Positions 33,961-45,614 of a stretch of DNA of 64,000 nt are shown here, piece by piece. Origin of the DNA: Druceiella hillmani (lineage: Eukaryota > Arthropoda > Insecta > Lepidoptera > Hepialidae). The stretch's first letter is position 1, and every line of letters starts with the position of its first letter. Location of the stretch: positions 5,622,001-5,686,000 of the forward strand of contig JAYKKI010000088.1 of the NCBI GenBank assembly GCA_039881145.1, given 5' to 3'. The position numbers and the translations under genes are program-made. The notes beneath the pieces were generated by a model. That model was not told the origin of the DNA and ran no database searches. It was given only the letters and a program-made list of their open reading frames with translations.

Positions 33961-35063
33961 CTGTCATGTTTCCTGTGAGTGGCCCCAACCCCCCTCGCCA
34001 ATATCTGTCCGTCTGTCCGTAACCGGTCTGTCCGTATCTGTCCGTAAACGGACAGTAGAAAAATAAATGCGTTAGCTTCGTTTAATTGAGTAATGAAAAT
34101 GTTGTTGAAACAGGTTTTCTTTTAAAGTCGTATGTTTGTGACTCATGTATAATGATTTATAATAACGATTTATTTCAATCGGTAATTTAAAAAAAATACT
34201 CTGATTTAATAAAAAAAAATGTTAACGAGGAGTAGAATCGGCTATGACATATATGTATAGTTAACGGATTATATTATACCCTTTAAATTGTTTCCATACT
34301 TACGTTAACAGCGTTATCTTATTCTTTACGATATAAATATATTTCCTCCTATTTTTTTACACGTGTAATATACACAGCCGTAGTTTTCGGGGAAAATTCA
34401 ATAAATTTCTGGTCAGGCTGTTTTTTGTAATTTGGAATTTAATAGTTTCATAGTTACAGAAGGAGGAGTATTTAATTTGTTGGGCATTATGGACATATAC
34501 ATATGTCATGGGAATATTTTACATAAATTCTGAAAAAAATATTTAGGGATTTAATAAACTTACATTTTTATTGAGATTGGAATTTTCAATTGATATTTAT
34601 CCACTCTAAAATTTCCGTTCGAAATTTTTTTTATTGGCTAGTGAGTTATTTACTATGTTTAATTTCAAGCCTCTGCTTAAAACGAGTTTTGAGAAAAACA
34701 GTTTTGACAGTGAGATGGACTTGTGCGCGGTCTTATACGGAGTTCGCTTAAAGTACGGAAATCTAAAAAAGCCTCTTACCTCCTACCGTCCTTCTACCAT
34801 AAGGAACCTATTGGTTTTTAGTAAATAAACCGTATGGTTATATTGCTCATATTAATAAATAACCAAATAGGCAATCCAAAATTGGAAAAAATATTGGCTA
34901 TTCCTTATTATAGGCCCTTTTAAGCCATGCACCACATATTGCAAGAAATAAAAAAAATCGGGAACTTTATTTACCCTACTTTTAATACTTCTAAGAATAT
35001 ATTAAAAAAGTTGACTTATACAAAATATGTAGATTATTAAGCATAACTGCGCCAAATTTCAAA

Positions 35064-35168
35064 TTTCTTTGCCTCCTTATTCCTATCCTCATCACCCCTC
35101 TCTCCCCGATCCTCACCTCCCCTCGTTTCTACACCCCTACACCAATTCTCACCTACCACTCCCCAAAA
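35064..35168. repeat. Polypyrimidine tract (M4)
   Basis: C/T-rich with blocks such as ctctctccccgatcctcacc. Shorter than the M6 tract because of the deletion to its left. Confidence 0.85.
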
Positions 35169-35487
35169 TTTCCAACATACACGGTATGATTATATTGGTT
35201 GCCAAAATTTTCACTTCTGTGGTGTAGTCTTCAAAGACGTTCACTGCATCGTGACGAACTTTTTGGTGAAAATTTTCACTTAAGTGCATTTGCTATATTG
35301 TTCAGGTGAATCAATATCAGTATGCTGAATCCTAGTTACCTCCTGGAAACTTGTTTACCTTTAAATAAATAGGAGACATTAATTTTATTGTATGTCATTT
35401 AGGAAACAGAAACCAAATGAGTTTTCAAAATGTAATTTATACAATATTAAAGAAACTGATGATGAATTTATCGTACGTATATACTTA

Positions 35488-35489
<2 letters not shown>

Positions 35490-35552
<63 letters not shown>
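35490..35552. repeat. TA microsatellite, expanded in M4
   Basis: About thirty TA units. M6 has only 'tatacatatata' at this site. The ORF 35,392-35,796 reads through it and is an artefact. Confidence 0.95.
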
Positions 35553-35555
<3 letters not shown>

Positions 35556-35584
35556 GACCGAAATCTGTTTGTGTTCGTTTTTAT

Positions 35585-35700
35585 TAGAAATAATAAATAT
35601 TGTAGTGTTCTTCATATATTTTCCAACAAGTTTCTTTGAATTTGTTGCATTGTCCATTTTTATTCATATCACTGAACGGTGTGATATCATAATTTTTAAG
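35585..35700 (-). pseudogene. Relic segment delta, M4 copy
   Basis: Reads LKNYDITPFSDMNKNG and then NKFKETCWKIYEEHYN before a TAA. In the same frame M1 has AKNYRITSIS.ENKNK and QKFKETCWKK. M6 is the same with one change. The SINE inserted at its upstream end would have broken any older exon. Confidence 0.3.
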
Positions 35701-35885
35701 ACCACAAAGTATACGAACTTTGACGGTGCAGCGCACCGTGGGGAGCGGGTTTCGATTCCCGGCCGTTTATCAAGCGGGGCTGGACTTGAGTTCTAGTTGG
35801 TCGTAAGAGATTGCTCTCTTAGTGATACGTCCGCCATATGTATCGATCAGGTATATTAAAGTACATAAAAAAGTAAACAAATAAC
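35699..35885 (+). mobile_element. tRNA-derived SINE in M4
   Basis: Head 'gaccacaaagtatacgaac', 'ggtgcagcgcaccgtgggg', B box ggtttcgattcc (35,748), 'gcggggctggacttgagtt', tail 'gtcgtaagagattgctctc' and 'ttagtgatacgtccgcc'. The tail type is common in Lepidoptera. M1, M3 and M5 lack the insertion. Confidence 0.8.
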
Positions 35886-35939
35886 CGTAGCGTTTGAACC
35901 TGTTAATTTGCACTTACGTATATCTAAATTAAACAAAAA

Positions 35940-36225
35940 CATGAAAGAGTTCTTATTTTAACCGTATCCCCTTGACGGAGCCTCTAAAGCCTTTTAAATA
36001 CGAACCCGAAGAAAACGCAGACTCATTAGTGAACAAAATAACGGGGAATCAAATAAAAAAAAACACACAATGGCGCTGTGTTTTTGTAACATGTTCTGTG
36101 TTACCCCGCCAGTCTTATTGCTCCTGAAGCGATGGGGGTGGATGCTGACTTATATACACAGGTCGTTTCGTGTCGAGTTATTATGCCACTGGATTAGCTG
36201 AAGGGTGCTGTGAGAGGAACTTATC
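35940..36225 (+). promoter_or_regulatory. Conserved core-promoter block, M4
   Basis: 'gaaagagttcttattttaac', KPFKYEPEENADSLVNK-coding stretch, 'gatgctgact', TATA-like tatatac (36,151-36,157), 'gagttatta' at the initiator site and donor-like gtgagagg. The core elements are weaker than in M3/M5. Confidence 0.5.
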
Positions 36226-36806
36226 TATCAATAATATTTGCAATTTAATATGTTTTTGTTAATGGTGATACCAGTACATGAAAATATAACCTACATGTAC
36301 TGTAAAAGGTCTGCTATAAAATGATAATAGTAATACACATTTTACGAAATATTAAAGGTAAAGTCACAGAGGTAAGAAATAAGACAATGATTTATTTGAG
36401 TAAGCTAAAACAAGCCTCGTTACATTCACATAGCAAACCGAGTTCTAAGAAGTAACGAATGGGTTAAACGTTATGGGGTACACTGCATGCCGGGCGATAT
36501 CATTGAAGGGTCACAATGTAACGCAGTGATTGACGTTCAATTCCCTAGTGAAGAGATCAATATTCACCGATGCGAGTAATATTTCACACAAAGAAATATA
36601 TATATTTATTCGGTGTATTTCTTAAATTATTTTTCATTATGAATTTGTAATCACAAAGTTTAAAAGTAAAAATGATTGAAGATATTTTCAAAGTTAAACT
36701 ATAATTATTAATTGAAAATTAAACAATAATGGTCATTTGAACAATTCCTCCATAAATACTTAAACTAAAAGAAAATTAAAGATTATTTCGGTCTCACATT
36801 TTCCAG

Positions 36807-36965
36807 GGGTTACAAAAAAAATTCTTGCGCCATCGATTAACACACAAATACAAGCACAAAGTATACAGAAATTACATACAAATTTTGAAATTGGTATTTT
36901 TGGTGATACTATTTTATAAGTACCTGATATTTGAAAAATGCTATATGGGCCTCATGCAAATAAAA
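36807..36965 (+). pseudogene. Exon-2-like segment, M4
   Basis: After 'tctcacattttccag' it reads KKILAPSINTQIQAQSIQK and then LHTNFEIGIFGDTIL and a stop (36,917-36,919). M5 reads KKISTASINKDVKAQSAPE and LHKKFELSIFGNTIL in the same frame. Compared by codon, differences fall mostly at first positions, so there is no sign of protein-level constraint. A poly(A) signal lies at 36,959. Confidence 0.4.
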
Positions 36966-37894
36966 GGGAACCAACAAAAAAGGGAAGTGCCTATATAGTT
37001 TTCTTATCAACATTCATTTGGAATAAAATATTATGAAGCGAAATAAATGTATAAAAATATTTTCAAAGTATACACTACGTACCAATTGAACTTCATAAAT
37101 GCGTTTACTGTACTTTCTATTGTTTAGTGTAAAATATATTAAGATGCTTAAGGAAATACACTTAGATTAAGATTTTCAGTAGAATGAGTAATCTGACGTA
37201 GAAAGGGACAAGTTAGATGTTGGAATTTAATGTTAATGAGTATAATTATATTGATCGACTTAAGTCCAAGTACCCGATTCTAACCAAACCCTGCGACGTT
37301 CTCATTAAGGAATACTTAATTAACCATAGTAATAAATTTATATTTTGTTAAAAGTTTAATTTACCTCGTAGTCACGGAGTCAAGTAAATTTCGTAAGAGA
37401 ATAGTTTAATAAATTTATATCTTCTTTAGTTAGTTTTAAATGAATTTGCAAGGCTAATTAAATTAATTAGTTTTGATTATATTTCTAAGACTAATTTGAA
37501 TTCTTATTTCACATAATAATTAAAATATCATTATTAGTTAACAGAATCACTAAAAAATATAGAAAAGAAAATATACTAATATAGAGCATTGCAAACTTTT
37601 ATTTATTTTGAATTCTACACATTTTAGTAACCTAAAATTAAAAAAGTGCACATTTTTTAATAGGTTGGATGATTTATTACCTTCTTGGATATTAAGAGCC
37701 TTAAAATTTGATACGGTAGCGGACTATCGTTAACTGTATAAAATAAATGATTTAAATATTAAAAACAATGTGTAAAAGAAGTAGAGTAAAATAAAGATAG
37801 GTAATTATTTCATTGGAATAATACCAAGTGGTTTTTATGTCAAAAAATAATAATTTATGTGCCCCTTAAACCAAAATTTGTCCATTCTACGTTT

Positions 37895-38062
37895 ATCGTG
37901 ATATAATACTACTAACTCCGATAAATTAAAAATGGTTTTTATTTGTGACCAATCTAAGTTAATTTGATAAGAATACGATACATATAATTCTTTTCCCTTC
38001 GATGTATTGACGGTATACAGGTAGGAGAAGTTAATCGTAATTTTTCCAAGTTTTGTATCCAT
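37895..38062 (-). pseudogene. Relic exon beta, M4 copy
   Basis: Frame starting MDTKLGKITINFSYLYTVN, then SKGKELYVSYSYQINLDWS. The M6 copy keeps the whole frame; M1 keeps the central part (SKG.ELYV.Y.Y..NLDW). A donor-like ggagttagt follows the NLS codons. Further codons to 37,835 are probably past the exon. Confidence 0.4.
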
Positions 38063-38065
38063 TTT

Positions 38066-38165
38066 TAGGGTTTCGAAAAAGGAAAAAAGGAACCTTCATA
38101 GGATCGCTTCGTTGTCTGTCAGTATATCTGCTTGGCAAGACCCTTTTCTTCAGGAACGCTTTTTG
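38066..38165 (+). repeat. Lepidopteran-type repeat, 'gtctgtc..caagaccctttt' segment (M4)
   Basis: 'gggtttcgaaaaaggaaaaa', 'aggaaccttcataggatcgc', 'ttcgttgtctgtcag', 'ggcaagacccttttcttcagg', then truncated. This order closely follows a repeat widespread in Lepidoptera. Confidence 0.7.
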
Positions 38166-38191
38166 TTTGAGATAATGTGGTATAAAATGGG

Positions 38192-38350
38192 TTAACTTAT
38201 GTCATAACATTTATGAATAGTTTCGAAGTAGGCATTTAAAAAGGTATCTTGCTCTTTATTTAATTTCAATCTGTTAATAAATAAGTTGCAACATACAGTT
38301 TTGTAATCGTTCTGCACTACTCTGGGGCTTCAACTGGTTTGTTAGTTGTG
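38192..38350 (-). pseudogene. Relic exon gamma, M4 copy (frameshifted)
   Basis: Starts after the strong acceptor 'ctctccttgtctttctgaaccag'-type tract and reads AQLTNQLKPQSSAERLQNC before a 4-base insertion breaks the frame. One further base is missing later. M6 holds the unbroken version. Confidence 0.55.
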
Positions 38351-39169
38351 CTGGTTCAGAAAGACAAGGAGAGAAAAAAGGTAAAAAGTGATGAGGTTTA
38401 TTATGCATAGCATGTTATATATTTTTATTGAATTGATATTATGAAACTATTTGCATTATCTAATATATAATCTATGTACGTTAGCAAAATATGTACACAC
38501 ACTAGATTTAAATGTATCCACAAAGAATTATGAAGTTCAGTTCTTTTGCCACGGTATTGTAAATTTGTACATTGAGAAATAAAACTGTAATGAAAAAATT
38601 AACCACTTCATTAGTGATGAGAAAGTGGAATTGCAAATTTTACCTCACTAAAAGATACAGTATGTGTTAGTAAATAGTAAACAGTTGGTAAAGTAGGACA
38701 AGCTTCCTTCAGTTTTCTTTATGTTTGCAATCACAGTAAAGAGTTATATTCATATTTCAGTACCATTACCAAGTTACCATGTCAATTAGCTTAAAATTAG
38801 TATTTGGTTCACTGAGTTATATGGAATTTTGATGATATTTTCTGTTAATAAAATTTTGGTTAGGTATCTGTAGCCAAATATAAGAAATGTAACCCTTATA
38901 TTTTCTTCCTGTCCGTCCATTTGTCAGTTCCTGTCTGTAGCATTCTTATAATTTCTTCAGATATTAACCTATGTGTATGAAATTTTGTAAAGATGTGATT
39001 TATTAGAGGTTTTAATAAATATGTAGCAAAATCTTCATATATTTTTTAAAGTATACGAGTATACATAGCTTTTGTTTAAAATGGGAATGAATTTTTTTTC
39101 TCATAACCTGTGGATCCTCATAAGCTAAGTTTTTTTTAAAATTATGGGCCAAGTATAATTTATAAATTT

Positions 39170-40290
39170 GATGACACGACAAATTTTTATTTAACGTTTA
39201 TTGGGTTTCATAGCTACACTGGAAACCCTTATAGTTGTTCATCTGTCCGTCTGCATGTCACTGCTGTTTTACCCTTAGTGATATATATCCGAGATTTGAT
39301 GTGATTACATACATTTATAATGTTATAAAATTATGGAATAAAATATTTTTAAAATTTTAGGAATGCTCCACTACATGTAAAGTGGAAGTGCTTTTTTATT
39401 CGCGCACCCCATTGTGCAGGGTGTCTTTGGATAGCTCTTCCAAAAATATTGGGGGTATATCGTGAACATTTTTTCGATTTATAAAGTATTATGCTTTAAA
39501 TTGGTCATTTTTGTTAGATTTACGGGTCCATCAAAAAACCTATTTTTGATTAGCTAGAAAGTATTTACAATATTGGTATATATTGTATTGGTATATTTAA
39601 CAAAATCAATTGAAAAATGATTACAGCTAAATACGCCCTATTAATTTACGAGTAATAATCGACAAATATATAACTTGTGAAAATTTCATTGGAACCCCAT
39701 CCGAAAGATTGAAATCAAATGCAAATATAATTTGTTTTTAAAATAGGTACATCTTAATCAATTCGTTAACTTTAGAAATCTGGGTCATAAAAATTAAATC
39801 TTTCACCAGGTGTAGGAACTAACAACAAAGTATTTTTTGGGAAAAATCGGTGTACTGAAATTGTTCAAATTATGGGTAGGATTTTAATGACAACATGGAG
39901 CTTAATACAATCATATTTTCTGCCAGAGTGTAGTAACTAATTACTAATAGTTTAATTTATTAATTATACATAAAATTATGAACCCTTAAATAGAAACGTC
40001 CATATTTTTCCAGAACTATTCTAAATAGTTTAATTAAAGTCTTAAATGTTTGTACACGATACGGAATCATCGCAATGCGAGTTCTTTTCGTACTCAGCTG
40101 GCTTGCCATTTTTAAGTTGAACTTTTAAGCTCCCCCTCCCTCTAATTTCTCAATCACTAGATTTAAAAATATAAAAACAAACAATAAACAACCTTTGATT
40201 ACAAATTTCAAATGAAATGATTTCGGTTAATGGGATTATATTTTGAGCGCGTCCCGACACGCATTTGGCTGGTTTATTTGTATTAACATG
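39170..40290 (+). repeat. Lepidopteran-type interspersed repeat, part A (M4, most complete)
   Basis: From 'gacacgacaaatttttattta', through 'ctgtccgtctgcatgtcactgc', 'cgcgcaccccattgtgc', 'ttggatagctcttccaaaaatattg' and 'gattagctagaaagtatt', to the end 'gagcgcgtcccgacacgcatttggctgg'. No ORF is kept. The function is unknown; it is a genome-wide noncoding repeat type as far as I can tell. Confidence 0.65.
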
Positions 40291-41059
40291 TTACCTGAAT
40301 TTTTAAATTTTTTCCCATCACAATAATAATTTATAAAGAGGAAACATTTTCTTATTGAATATTCGTCATAACGTCATTCATAACTAATAAAGTTAAGTAT
40401 TGTAAGTAACAATAAAGAAGATATACATACGTTATTTACTTTCGTACTCTACGTACTTAATGCCTTGAATAACTTATAGGTCAAAATATGAATTTATATT
40501 TCTTTAAATATATGTCATTATATTTTTCCTAAATCGGTTTCAACCATATTATTTATTTTCAATGACAATAAAACAATATGAATTTTTAGAAATATCTCCC
40601 TGAAACATAATCACGTGGAGATAAAGCACAAATGAAATTCAAACGCTTTAATGAACATGAGTTCAAAACAAAAAAAGGCACCGGTTACATTCTACCCCTG
40701 TCACGTGTCCTGTAAGGGGTATCTCTGTCAATACTTCCGCCCATCTATTAACCGGGCAGTACGAAAGTAACTGCGCTCGCTTCTTTTAATTGAGTAAAGA
40801 AAATTATGTGGGAACGGGTTTTCTTTCAATGTTATGTGTTTTAGTGCCTCTTGTATAACTATAATCACGATTTATTCCAAGCAGTAATGTAAAAATTACA
40901 TTGATTTTTTTAAATAACCTATTATGTACGAGTAGCACTAGCACCACGTACACACTATGGCATGTATGTACAGTATTTATATTAAACTTTTTACAGATGT
41001 TAAGCTTATTTTTCACCTTGCACATATATTGCCCCGTATATCTTTCACAGGTGTAATAT

Positions 41060-41800
41060 TATCTCATCATAGCCATTGTTTTCGGGGAAATTTCTGGTAA
41101 ACTTCCAGTAAGGCTGTTTTTCGTAATTTTGAATTCAGTAGTTTTTTAGTTGGAGGAGGGGTGATTATTTTTTTCGACAATGTAAACAATGTCTCTCACA
41201 ACTTGTATTTTTGATGTATATTTGTCCCTTTCGAATTTTCTTTGGATATCTTTGCGTGTTGGCTGTTGAGATATATGTGGTTTACGTGTTGGCTGTTGAG
41301 ATATATGTGGGTTTATATACAACGCAAAATTTCAAATTACTATATACGATGTTTTTTGAGATAATCAGCTTTGACAAAGAGACGTACTTGTACGTGGTCT
41401 TAAATGGATTTAGTTTCTTCATTTTTTGGGTACGGAACTATAAATAGGACGCTTGTTACAGTAAAAACCTTATTACCAAGTAAAGAAGGAAGACATGTTA
41501 CACATATTAATACATATTTAAATATACAATACAAATTTGGGAAAAGTATGGTTGTGTTCCTCATAACTTACCATTTCATATGATGCACCATATGTTTGAT
41601 TATTTTGCAATTAAAATTGAGTGATTTATCTTTGATTCTTATCAAATTTTCAAAAAAATTGATGCGAAATATATGCGTAAATTAAAAGTATCATTACGAA
41701 AAATGTGAAGTTTATATGTCACAGTGTCTGAGTAATTCGACCGAAATAGACAGACTGATAGGCACGTGAGTAATATTATGGAGGTTTCGTTTTATAGATA
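41060..41800 (+). repeat. Lepidopteran-type interspersed repeat, part B (M4), with a 30-bp internal duplication
   Basis: Matches 62,520-63,200. 'cgtgttggctgttgagatat' occurs at 41,255 and again at 41,285, whereas M6 has it once. The ORF 41,211-41,447 crosses the duplication and is not supported. Confidence 0.65.
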
Positions 41801-42414
41801 TTCGAGAAAATTTAATTTCTAAATTAGTTTTCAATGGAAAATGATCTAAAGAAATATAAATGTTTTAAAAATAAAGAACTGAGGTTAATTGAGTATAAGA
41901 AGCAAATACCATTCTTTTTTAAACAAAATTTTAATTCGGGCGCTAAATCGTGGTTCTAACTGAGACACACGTTCACGCATATATTTTTCATTTCATGATC
42001 GATATAGTCTGTTTGTGATTTGCAGAAGTTTGCATTCAAAATCTCGACGTATATGTTTAACGGAATCGATTTGTTAAGGATAAGATGAAAAAAAATTTCT
42101 GAAATGCGTGTTCAAATTTTTTTCTTCACATAAAATGTGTTTTAAACGAAATTCTCAAAAAACCACTGAAAAATTGTTTCTCCGTTCACGATTTCGAAAA
42201 TTATCTGTCATAGACCTACAAATAAATCTGGGTTCATGAATAATATCGATCTTATTAAAAATCACCAGTTTCGTATTATCTAACATATTTTTGAGATACA
42301 TAAATCATTTTTTAATTTAAATTTATTCCAAAGCATTGGTGATAATGAAAATCCAATGATTTGTAAAAACTCCTTATATTTAAAATCCACCTTCTTCTTT
42401 ATCTTCTCCTTATT

Positions 42415-43020
42415 ATGTTATGACATTCGTCCATTCAGGAGTTCAGGGTGTTCGAATTATTATGCATTAGCAAAACATTTCAAATCTATGGAGTATTTAA
42501 GTTTTTTTCGAAGTCCTTCTCTCGACTTCGTACAGACAAATTGAAAATGCCAGGTTATTTCTGAGCTCATTACCTTCGTATTAACGTCAGTACCTACTTT
42601 CGTAGCGTTATTTACTTTTGTATTTCTGGAGATGTAAAAGATATTTGATATTTTTCACATTTTTTAGTATTTATTAAATCACTATATGTTTATAAGAATG
42701 CCGCAGCCCAAAAGTTACGCGTGTCATATTTGATTGATACAGATTTTTCCAAATTTTTTTTAATATATACGTACACGTACCAATATAATATTACGCGACA
42801 TCATTTGCGCTAACTCGATATACATTTGGTTCCTTCTTATCTGTGTAATGTGAATTTAATATTTGTTGACATTTTTAATGAATAAACTGTCGAAATTTTT
42901 AGTTAATTTAAAAATAAATAAATTGTTTCCTCGTCGGTCAAATAGAAAAAGAGCTGAAGAAAAATTAATAACGTGAAAATTAATTATGTTCCTAAAGTAA
43001 CACGCCTTTAAAGATTACCT
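42415..43020. other. Unduplicated spacer between the two 20-kb copies
   Basis: Homology to 63.8 kb stops just after 'tatcttctccttattat', and homology to 22.43 kb begins near 43,020. In between, a + strand frame reads CYDIRPFRSSGCSNYYALA and FRSPSLDFVQTN to a stop (42,416-42,544), with GC above background, but nothing supports it further. No element ends are recognised at the junctions. Confidence 0.5.
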
Positions 43021-43284
43021 TCGTTGTCCATGTACTAAGGTCATGAAAGTAAATCCGAGCTAAATATGCATAATTAAAATATTTATAACTTTTACATGTG
43101 AGATTTTTTAAAAATAAAATATTTAACTACAATAATCCAAAGTTTTCTTAAGTAAATTTAAAAATATATTTATTTATTTGTATGTTTGCACTAATTAAGA
43201 ATGTCGTAAGTAAAACATCAGCGTTTTAAATTATCGCTTGCTAATAATGTTTATTCTTAAACTTTTCACTTCAAAACTTAATAG

Positions 43285-43441
43285 GAAAGTGCTCTCCTAT
43301 AAGTTCAAAAAGGATTCTCATCCGAGACCTAATTTATTGGCTGTCAAATTTTATAACTCGTCTCCGTATCGGGAACAGCCCTCGATTCGGCCAGATACCT
43401 GTGAAACTGAAAAAGTTCACTCTGATATTAAGATCGTGTGA
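43285..43441 (+). pseudogene. Relic terminal exon 'PNLLAVKFYNSSPYREQ', copy 2
   Basis: Opens after an acceptor-like 'caaaacttaatag' with KVLSYKFKKDSHPRPNLLA and continues as in copy 1 to KVHSDIKIV, where a TGA replaces the codon that continues ERICDELENSM in copy 1. Thus the 5' part is better kept here and the 3' part better kept at 22.74 kb. Function unknown. Confidence 0.5.
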
Positions 43442-43628
43442 ATTTGTGATGAGTTGAAAAATTCGACGTAAAAATAATAATGAAAGTTCTTACGCTGTAT
43501 TTGTTAACAGGGTAACAACTTAGTTATTGTGAAGTATTTTATCGAAATTCTTGCAAAATTAAGGAAAAATAATGCACAAAATTATTAAAATGTAACGAAT
43601 ATAAAAGTAAATGATACACAATCCTTAT

Positions 43629-43629
43629 T

Positions 43630-43722
<93 letters not shown>
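43629..43722. repeat. TA microsatellite, expanded in copy 2
   Basis: About 90 bases of TA with one TAAATAAAT interruption. Copy 1 has only 'tttatacatattcttc' at this place. Confidence 0.95.
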
Positions 43723-43786
43723 GCCTTCTGCTATATCAGTTTGTTTTAAACGCCTTTTTCTTAATCAGAGTATTATAAACAATTAA

Positions 43787-43975
43787 ATGAAACTACGTGA
43801 TGTAGTATTATTTCTACTTTCTTTAATTTCTTTACCACAACCTAGGTTTCGTTGTATTACAACATCTTCAGGTGGGATATTAGCAAAGATATATTTGCTA
43901 GAAAGCATAAAAATTCCGGACTATTTACGTCGAGATCTCTATGAATATCCAGTTGGAGAACCTAAACATGTATAA
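43787..43975 (+). pseudogene. ORF ending in the 'IPDYLRRDLYEYPVGEPKHV' exon, copy 2
   Basis: 62 codons. The first 20 or so (MKLRDVVLFLLSLISLPQ) look like a signal peptide, but this half is absent from copy 1 and may be chance fusion to the real exon. The second half, KIYLLESIKIPDYLRRDL and then YEYPVGEPKHV with a stop, is shared with 23,826-23,900 and in part with the inverted copy at 21.8 kb. Whether a short secreted product is made is unknown. Confidence 0.4.
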
Positions 43976-44872
43976 TATGTATATGGGAATAATATATTAT
44001 GCCTCACGAGCAAGCTGAAATAACTTTCATATAACTTTTTCACCAGCGAGGTAAATTTTCTTTTCTGACTTACAAGTGAGTGACCGCAAAACTTAATGAC
44101 CTGGTTAGGGTGGTTTAAATAGTTTCACTATGTATTAATATTCAGAATGCTGTGAAAATAATACAAATCGATTTGAAATTGAATCTCAATCATTAAACAA
44201 TTCGAAGTATCAATACGAAAATACATATCGATTACGAGAAGAACTTGAATTAAGAGATTTCGGTACACATTTAGGCATATATAAACATTATGGAATTTAT
44301 AGTATTTCCATCAAAGTTAGTTTTTCATAACATAATTCTATTGCCTATTTTATGTTTTACGTGTCAAAGATTGTGTTCACACATATTTTTTTTCATGCTT
44401 TTCGGTACATTTTCGAAGACACTTTACTTAAAAGTATGGAAAAAAGATTCTTTATATTCGCCTAACTAGTAACTTCAATCAGTACATGGCACTATAAATG
44501 GAAATAAAAAAAGGTTTTGAGTTCTTAATTTGCTCTCCCCTTGAAATTTTCCTGTGAGTATTTTTGAGTTTTATCTATTAAAGTATGTGCGGGTAAATAT
44601 ATTTTATTACTAAGCCAATTTTAACAGGGCTCGCATGTCTGTCTATCTGTTGCTGTGACAGAGATACATATACGTGAGTAATTTGACAGGGGTTTGTTTT
44701 CTTTTTTTTTAATTTTGAGGTACGTAACTTTAAGAAGCTATTTATTAACTTATACTAGTAATGACCAAGTATCAGATATACTAAACCTTTTTTGAGGTTT
44801 GATACAAAAATCAGAATTAGTAAACTGTTAAGTTGTTAAAAACTTTTATTGACCAAAGTTATAAAAATCGAT

Positions 44873-45075
44873 TAACTGTACGATACGGTACACTTATATT
44901 ACCAATACATGTGTATATTTGTAACAGATTACAACTTAAATATATCAAACAATCTTATTGCTATACGAGTAATCGCTTCCTGTTAACCAAAATAAACCAC
45001 ATACTGAGAACTTTTCCTGTAGAAGAAAGCAGTATATTGTTAGAGAAATTCGAAATCTAATAAATTTTAGAGCAA
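44873..45075. other. About 200 bases present only in copy 2
   Basis: Copy 1 reads straight from 'ataaaaatcgat' to 'atatcaaaatggatag' (24,810). The extra stretch holds part of an ORF (44,833-45,060) that ends TFPVEESSILLEKFEI. It may be ancestral sequence deleted from copy 1 or an insertion. No target-site duplication is clear. Confidence 0.6.
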
Positions 45076-45529
45076 GCTAAGTATCAAAATTGATAGAGAA
45101 GGGGAATAAAATATGTAGGATATAAAAGCAAGAGATAGGTAAGTGTCATGGAATCAAGTAAGGAATAAGTTTTTCGCATATTTTTTTTATTTTTGCTGCA
45201 TAATTTTCTATCAGTAATAATGTATTCATCTTGAAACCCACCCTTAAGTAGGATTAAATTGTTTGATATATCAGATTGAACATTAAGGCAAATCTGCTAA
45301 AAACTCGATAATTTCTATTAATCAGTTTTTATGCTGAGGGCTTGAATTTATTTGCAAAACGTTAATAATTTAATTTCAATTTGCTTAAGTTGAATTTGTC
45401 AACAATATTACTTAAACTTTAAATTTATTTGTCTAAAATAAATATTAGTAAAGCACCATCTTCGAGTCTTTGAGATGTTTGCTTGCCATACAAAAATTCG
45501 GTAGATGATTAAATTATAAATTTTAAGAA

Positions 45530-45614
45530 TAGCTCGATCATCGTTAAGTACTTTAAAAATAGCTCGATCAATTATTTTAAGAATAGCTCGATCATCGTTA
45601 AGTACTTTATTAGA
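45530..45614. repeat. Small tandem gain in copy 2
   Basis: 'aatagctcgatca' occurs three times and 'tcgttaagtacttta' twice; copy 1 (25,260-25,292) has one of each. The ORF 45,408-45,635 shows this as repeated AILKI and is discarded. Confidence 0.85.

Larger units (their letters stand above)
26900..34090 (+). repeat. Module M3 of the six-copy array
   Basis: Near twin of M5. Order: 'ctctagcagaaatgatt' (26.93 kb), GC-rich block (27.26-27.64), TA/TG array (27.68), 'gcgttaaagtggataaaat' (28.13), CpG-rich block (28.55), promoter block (29.5-29.75), exon-like segment (30.30), TA array (30.63), the - strand ORF (31.38-31.69), 'gtgacgaaaaatgaaacacc' (32.97), lepidopteran-type repeat (33.43-33.96) and a closing block that here lacks about 300 bases kept in M5 (54.27-54.62). 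Confidence 0.85.
22430..42415 (+). repeat. Recent segmental duplication, copy 1 (about 20 kb)
   Basis: By eye nearly identical to 43,020-63,835, in the same orientation. The offset is 20,592 at the exon of 22.74 kb, about 20,288 at 28.58 kb, 20,309 at 31.38 kb, 20,896 at 34.83 kb and 21,304 at 37.84 kb. The changes come from microsatellite lengths, minisatellite growth and a few indels of 100-700 bases. It contains the 5' flank, M3 and M4. Confidence 0.93.
34090..42415 (+). repeat. Module M4 of the six-copy array
   Basis: Near twin of M6. Order: part-B repeat (34.37-35.04 kb), polypyrimidine tract (35.06), TA array (35.49), delta segment and SINE (35.6-35.88), promoter block (36.15), exon-like segment (36.81), relic exon beta (37.9), repeat end (38.07-38.16), relic exon gamma (38.2), 180-bp landmark (38.57), part-A repeat (39.2-40.29), closing block (40.61-40.8) and part-B repeat (41.06-41.8). 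About 400 bases found in M6 (55.97-56.37) are missing at 35.05 kb. Confidence 0.85.

Noticed and set aside
34634..34828. ORFs at 34.63 and 55.53 kb with similar sequences
   Set aside because: They lie in the lepidopteran-type repeat part B; in M1/M2 (14.04 kb) the same stretch has stops.
44833..45060. 75-codon + strand ORF in copy 2
   Set aside because: Half of it lies in sequence that copy 1 lacks, no splice sites frame it convincingly, and the composition is like the background.
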